A DNA stretch of 64,000 bases from Chelativorans alearensis. Its GTDB lineage: Bacteria; Pseudomonadota; Alphaproteobacteria; Rhizobiales; Rhizobiaceae. Below the pieces are notes generated by a model, which made no database searches, was not told where the DNA came from, and was given only the letters and a program-made list of their open reading frames with translations. Made by a program: the position numbers and the translations under genes. This document shows, piece by piece, positions 62,384-64,000 of this stretch. The stretch is taken from contig NZ_WQNI01000022.1 in NCBI RefSeq assembly GCF_010993735.1, forward strand, positions 31,862-95,861, read 5' to 3'. Position 1 is the stretch's first letter; every line of letters starts with the position of its first letter.

Positions 62384-62941
62384 TCAAGTATTGCTGGCGG
62401 CACGCAGGCCGAAGGCCACCAGCAGCAGGAAAACGCCATTCGACAAGAGTTCGATGGCCAAGAGGATGCCGAGCACGGCGGAGGCCGACCACGGCATGTC
62501 GGCGAGGATCATGCCGCCCAGCACCAGGGACAGGAGACCCGAGACGAACACCCAGACCCAGCCGGAGATGGGCCTCAACGCATAGGCGTACATCAGCTTC
62601 ACGACGCCCAGGACGATGAAGATGATGGCGACCAGAACCGTGAGCGAGATGATGCCTTCCATCGGCCGGAAGAGCAGCGAGAGGCCGATGGCAAGCGCCA
62701 GCGCTCCGAGCAGCAGCGACCACAGGAAGATCGGCCAGCTGCCGCGACGCAGCCTGAAGGCCTGGACGACCTGCAGCACCCCGAACAGCATGAACACCCA
62801 TGCGGCCAAAAGAGCCGCCGTCATGGTCGCGGCGAACGGATTGGCGAGCGCAACGATGCCGCCGATGAGCGAGATGGCGCCGAGAATGGCAAGCCACACC
62901 CATGAAGACCTCAACTGTCTATGCTCGACGGAATTGGCCAT
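62384..62941 (-). CDS. HdeD family acid-resistance membrane protein (DUF308)
   Basis: 185 residues. I chose ATG 62941 (MANSVEHRQLRSSWVWLAIL) because AAGGAGG then lies seven bases upstream; the ATG at 62947 is too close to that SD. Six hydrophobic helices in three pairs with the DUF308 pattern (LAILGAISLIGGIVALANPF, ALGLSLLFRP-like, LGVVKLMYAYALRP). HdeD proteins protect against acid or organic acids; the context here is the pyruvate dehydrogenase operon. Confidence 0.9.
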   Translation of the reverse strand: MANSVEHRQLRSSWVWLAILGAISLIGGIVALANPFAATMTAALLAAWVFMLFGVLQVVQAFRLRRGSWPIFLWSLLLGALALAIGLSLLFRPMEGIISLTVLVAIIFIVLGVVKLMYAYALRPISGWVWVFVSGLLSLVLGGMILADMPWSASAVLGILLAIELLSNGVFLLLVAFGLRAASNT

Positions 62942-62957
62942 TGTCATCCCTCCTTGA

Positions 62958-63596
62958 TCAAAGGCCGAGTAATCGGCGGACCGCCGGTTCCAGCCCGTCG
63001 CCGATGGCGCGGGTGTTCCCGGCGTCCAGATGCACGCCGTCCAGAGACGTCGTGCGGGCGACCGAGCCGGCATCGAAGAAGGCACAGCCGGTGTCCTCGG
63101 CAAGCTGCGCGTAGAGCGGGGCCAGCTTCTTCGATTCGGCGATACCGCCCTCGAACATGGCGGCGAAGTCGGCATTGTCCGTGTCACAGAGCGGCGGCGG
63201 CGCGACGAGCAGGATGGCCGGCGCCTTCCCGTCGAAGGGATAGTCGTGGTGGCGGATAATGTCGATGAGCCGCCTCATGCCCTGCTTGGCGCCGACGGCG
63301 CGGCCGCAGATCACCGGCTTCATGTCGTTCGTACCGAGCATGATGATGACGAGGTCGAGCGGTGCGTGGGTGGACAGAAGCGTGGGCAGGATGCGCGCAC
63401 CGTTCCGGTCGGCGCCGGCGAGCCAGTCGTCATAAGCCGTTGTGCGGCCGCCAAGCCCTTCGGGGATCACCCGCGCCGCCTCGCCCAGGCGGGCCTGAAG
63501 CGCGGACGGCCAGCGGTCCTCGTAGGCGTGCCGGCCCTCGGCCTCCGCGTTGTGGCCGTAGGTGAGGGAATCGCCGTAGCAGAGGATGGTTTTCAT
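62958..63596 (-). CDS. SGNH/GDSL-family hydrolase (arylesterase type)
   Basis: 212 residues from ATG 63596 (MKTILCYGDSLTYGHNAEAE). Block I GDSLT with the nucleophile Ser, block II Gly in GLGGRTT, block III GTND, and block V DGVHLD with catalytic Asp and His. No signal peptide, so cytoplasmic. It lies between the E2 and lpdA genes in the same direction, a position I recall from related Rhizobiales. Natural substrate unknown. Confidence 0.92.
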   Translation of the reverse strand: MKTILCYGDSLTYGHNAEAEGRHAYEDRWPSALQARLGEAARVIPEGLGGRTTAYDDWLAGADRNGARILPTLLSTHAPLDLVIIMLGTNDMKPVICGRAVGAKQGMRRLIDIIRHHDYPFDGKAPAILLVAPPPLCDTDNADFAAMFEGGIAESKKLAPLYAQLAEDTGCAFFDAGSVARTTSLDGVHLDAGNTRAIGDGLEPAVRRLLGL

Positions 63597-63618
63597 GGGC
63601 GTGGCCTCCGCGAGTCCC

Positions 63619-63825
63619 CTCCCCCTTGTGGGGAGGAGTGAGGGGTGAGGTTGGCCGCGACGAGTGCGAAACGGCCCGTCGCGCTTCTGCAAAGCTTCGG
63701 TGCATTCGCCTTTGCCTTCGCCGAGGCGACTTTCTCCGGTGGCTTATTCCACGGCATATCCCCCTCCAGTGATGTCGGCACGCGATCGCGCCCACCCCCA
63801 CCCGACCCGCCGGCAAGCCGGCGGG
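63619..63825. repeat. GC-rich palindromic intergenic repeats
   Basis: Two hairpin elements lie between the GDSL gene and the E2 gene: CTCCCC/GGGGAG (63619-63635) and CCCGCCGGC/GCCGGCGGG (63806-63825), the latter with a two-base loop and a further CCCTCCCC...GGGGAAGGG pair behind it (to 63850). Same general kind as the repeat before tmk. Confidence 0.75.
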
Positions 63826-63857
63826 CCCACCCTCCCCGCAAGGGGAAGGGATTGGCG

Positions 63858-64000
63858 TCACACCAGCATGCCAAACGGCTTCTCCACCAGCCGCTTGAAG
63901 GCGGAGAGCAGCTCGGCGCCGAGTGCCCCGTCCACCGCCCGGTGGTCCGTCGACAGCGTCGCCGACATGATCGTGGCGGCCTTGATCTCGCCGTTCTTGA
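63858..64000 (-). CDS. pdhC: Pyruvate dehydrogenase E2 (dihydrolipoyl acetyltransferase), 3' end only
   Basis: Only the last ~47 codons are in the window; the rest lies beyond the right edge. The frame ends ...TLSTDHRAVDGALGAELLSA then FKRLVEKPFGMLV. DHRAVDG is the catalytic histidine motif of the E2 acyltransferase. The GALGAE/LL ending and the neighbouring lpdA and lipA fit pyruvate rather than 2-oxoglutarate dehydrogenase, but that is a judgement from pattern and context. Confidence 0.85.
   Translation of the reverse strand, partial: KNGEIKAATIMSATLSTDHRAVDGALGAELLSAFKRLVEKPFGMLV

Noticed and set aside
63601..63857. Small gene between the GDSL hydrolase and E2 genes
   Set aside because: The region consists of palindromic repeats and no frame has an SD with protein-like composition.

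Overview
The window is about 64 kb of high-GC chromosome. It encodes an alphaproteobacterium of the Rhizobiales, most likely the Phyllobacteriaceae/Mesorhizobium neighbourhood. Evidence for this is the gene order mrcA-prfB, hfq-hflX, dusB-ntrB-ntrC-ntrY-ntrX-trkA and pdhC...lpdA...lipA, a fused ispDF gene, a phosphatidylcholine synthase, an IalB-type envelope protein, and several palindromic intergenic repeats of a kind I associate with Rhizobiales. Taxonomy is inferred from gene content and remembered synteny, not from a search.

Layout. 1-11.8 kb holds housekeeping genes: penicillin-binding protein 1A (cut by the left edge), release factor 2 with an intact programmed +1 frameshift, glmS, a DUF502 membrane protein, recG, sdhE and mfd. 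11.8-19 kb holds a repeat-rich gap, a small membrane protein, an orphan peptide-binding protein followed by a DsbA-like oxidoreductase, IalB, HspQ, an AEC transporter and a UbiH-type hydroxylase. 19.3-25.9 kb holds phosphatidylcholine synthase with a quinone oxidoreductase, then a complete BMP-type (nucleoside-like) ABC importer ending in a clear terminator. 26-29.8 kb is accessory: a GST, two small exported proteins, a decayed MerR regulator whose MerR-type promoter is still intact, a CMD-family protein, a beta-propeller protein and tRNA-Ser(TGA). 30-38.4 kb holds RlpA, a DacA-like protein with an altered KTG motif, tmk-holB-metG-tatD-MBL hydrolase as one tight operon, and YbaK. 38.5-40.1 kb is a scar with an IS30-family transposase remnant and small genes. 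40.1-56 kb is the mazG / hflX-hfq-dat / trkA-ntrXYCB-dusB block, interrupted between dat and trkA by a four-gene cassette on the opposite strand. 57.2-64 kb holds ispDF, cinA, and the right-hand operon of pyruvate dehydrogenase E2 (cut by the right edge), a GDSL hydrolase, HdeD-like protein, lpdA, GlsB/YeaQ, lipA and a COQ10/RatA protein.

How the genes work together. Envelope building recurs: PBP1A, GlmS, RlpA, DacA-like, Pcs, IalB, IspDF. The ntr block is a two-pair nitrogen/redox signalling module coupled to potassium uptake (TrkA) and RNA regulation (Hfq). LipA and LpdA serve the pyruvate dehydrogenase whose E2 gene enters at the right edge.

The most interesting locus is 43.9-48.2 kb: UDP-glucose dehydrogenase, a polyprenyl-phosphate-sugar synthase-like GT2, a LpxB-N-like small membrane protein and an ArnT/GT83 transferase. 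Together they look like a lipid-A or LPS uronic-acid decoration module inserted into a conserved regulatory block. Other points worth a second look are the KTG-to-GTG change in the DacA-like protein, the broken merR under an intact promoter, a perfect palindrome between ntrC and ntrY, and a long inverted repeat between trkA and ntrX.
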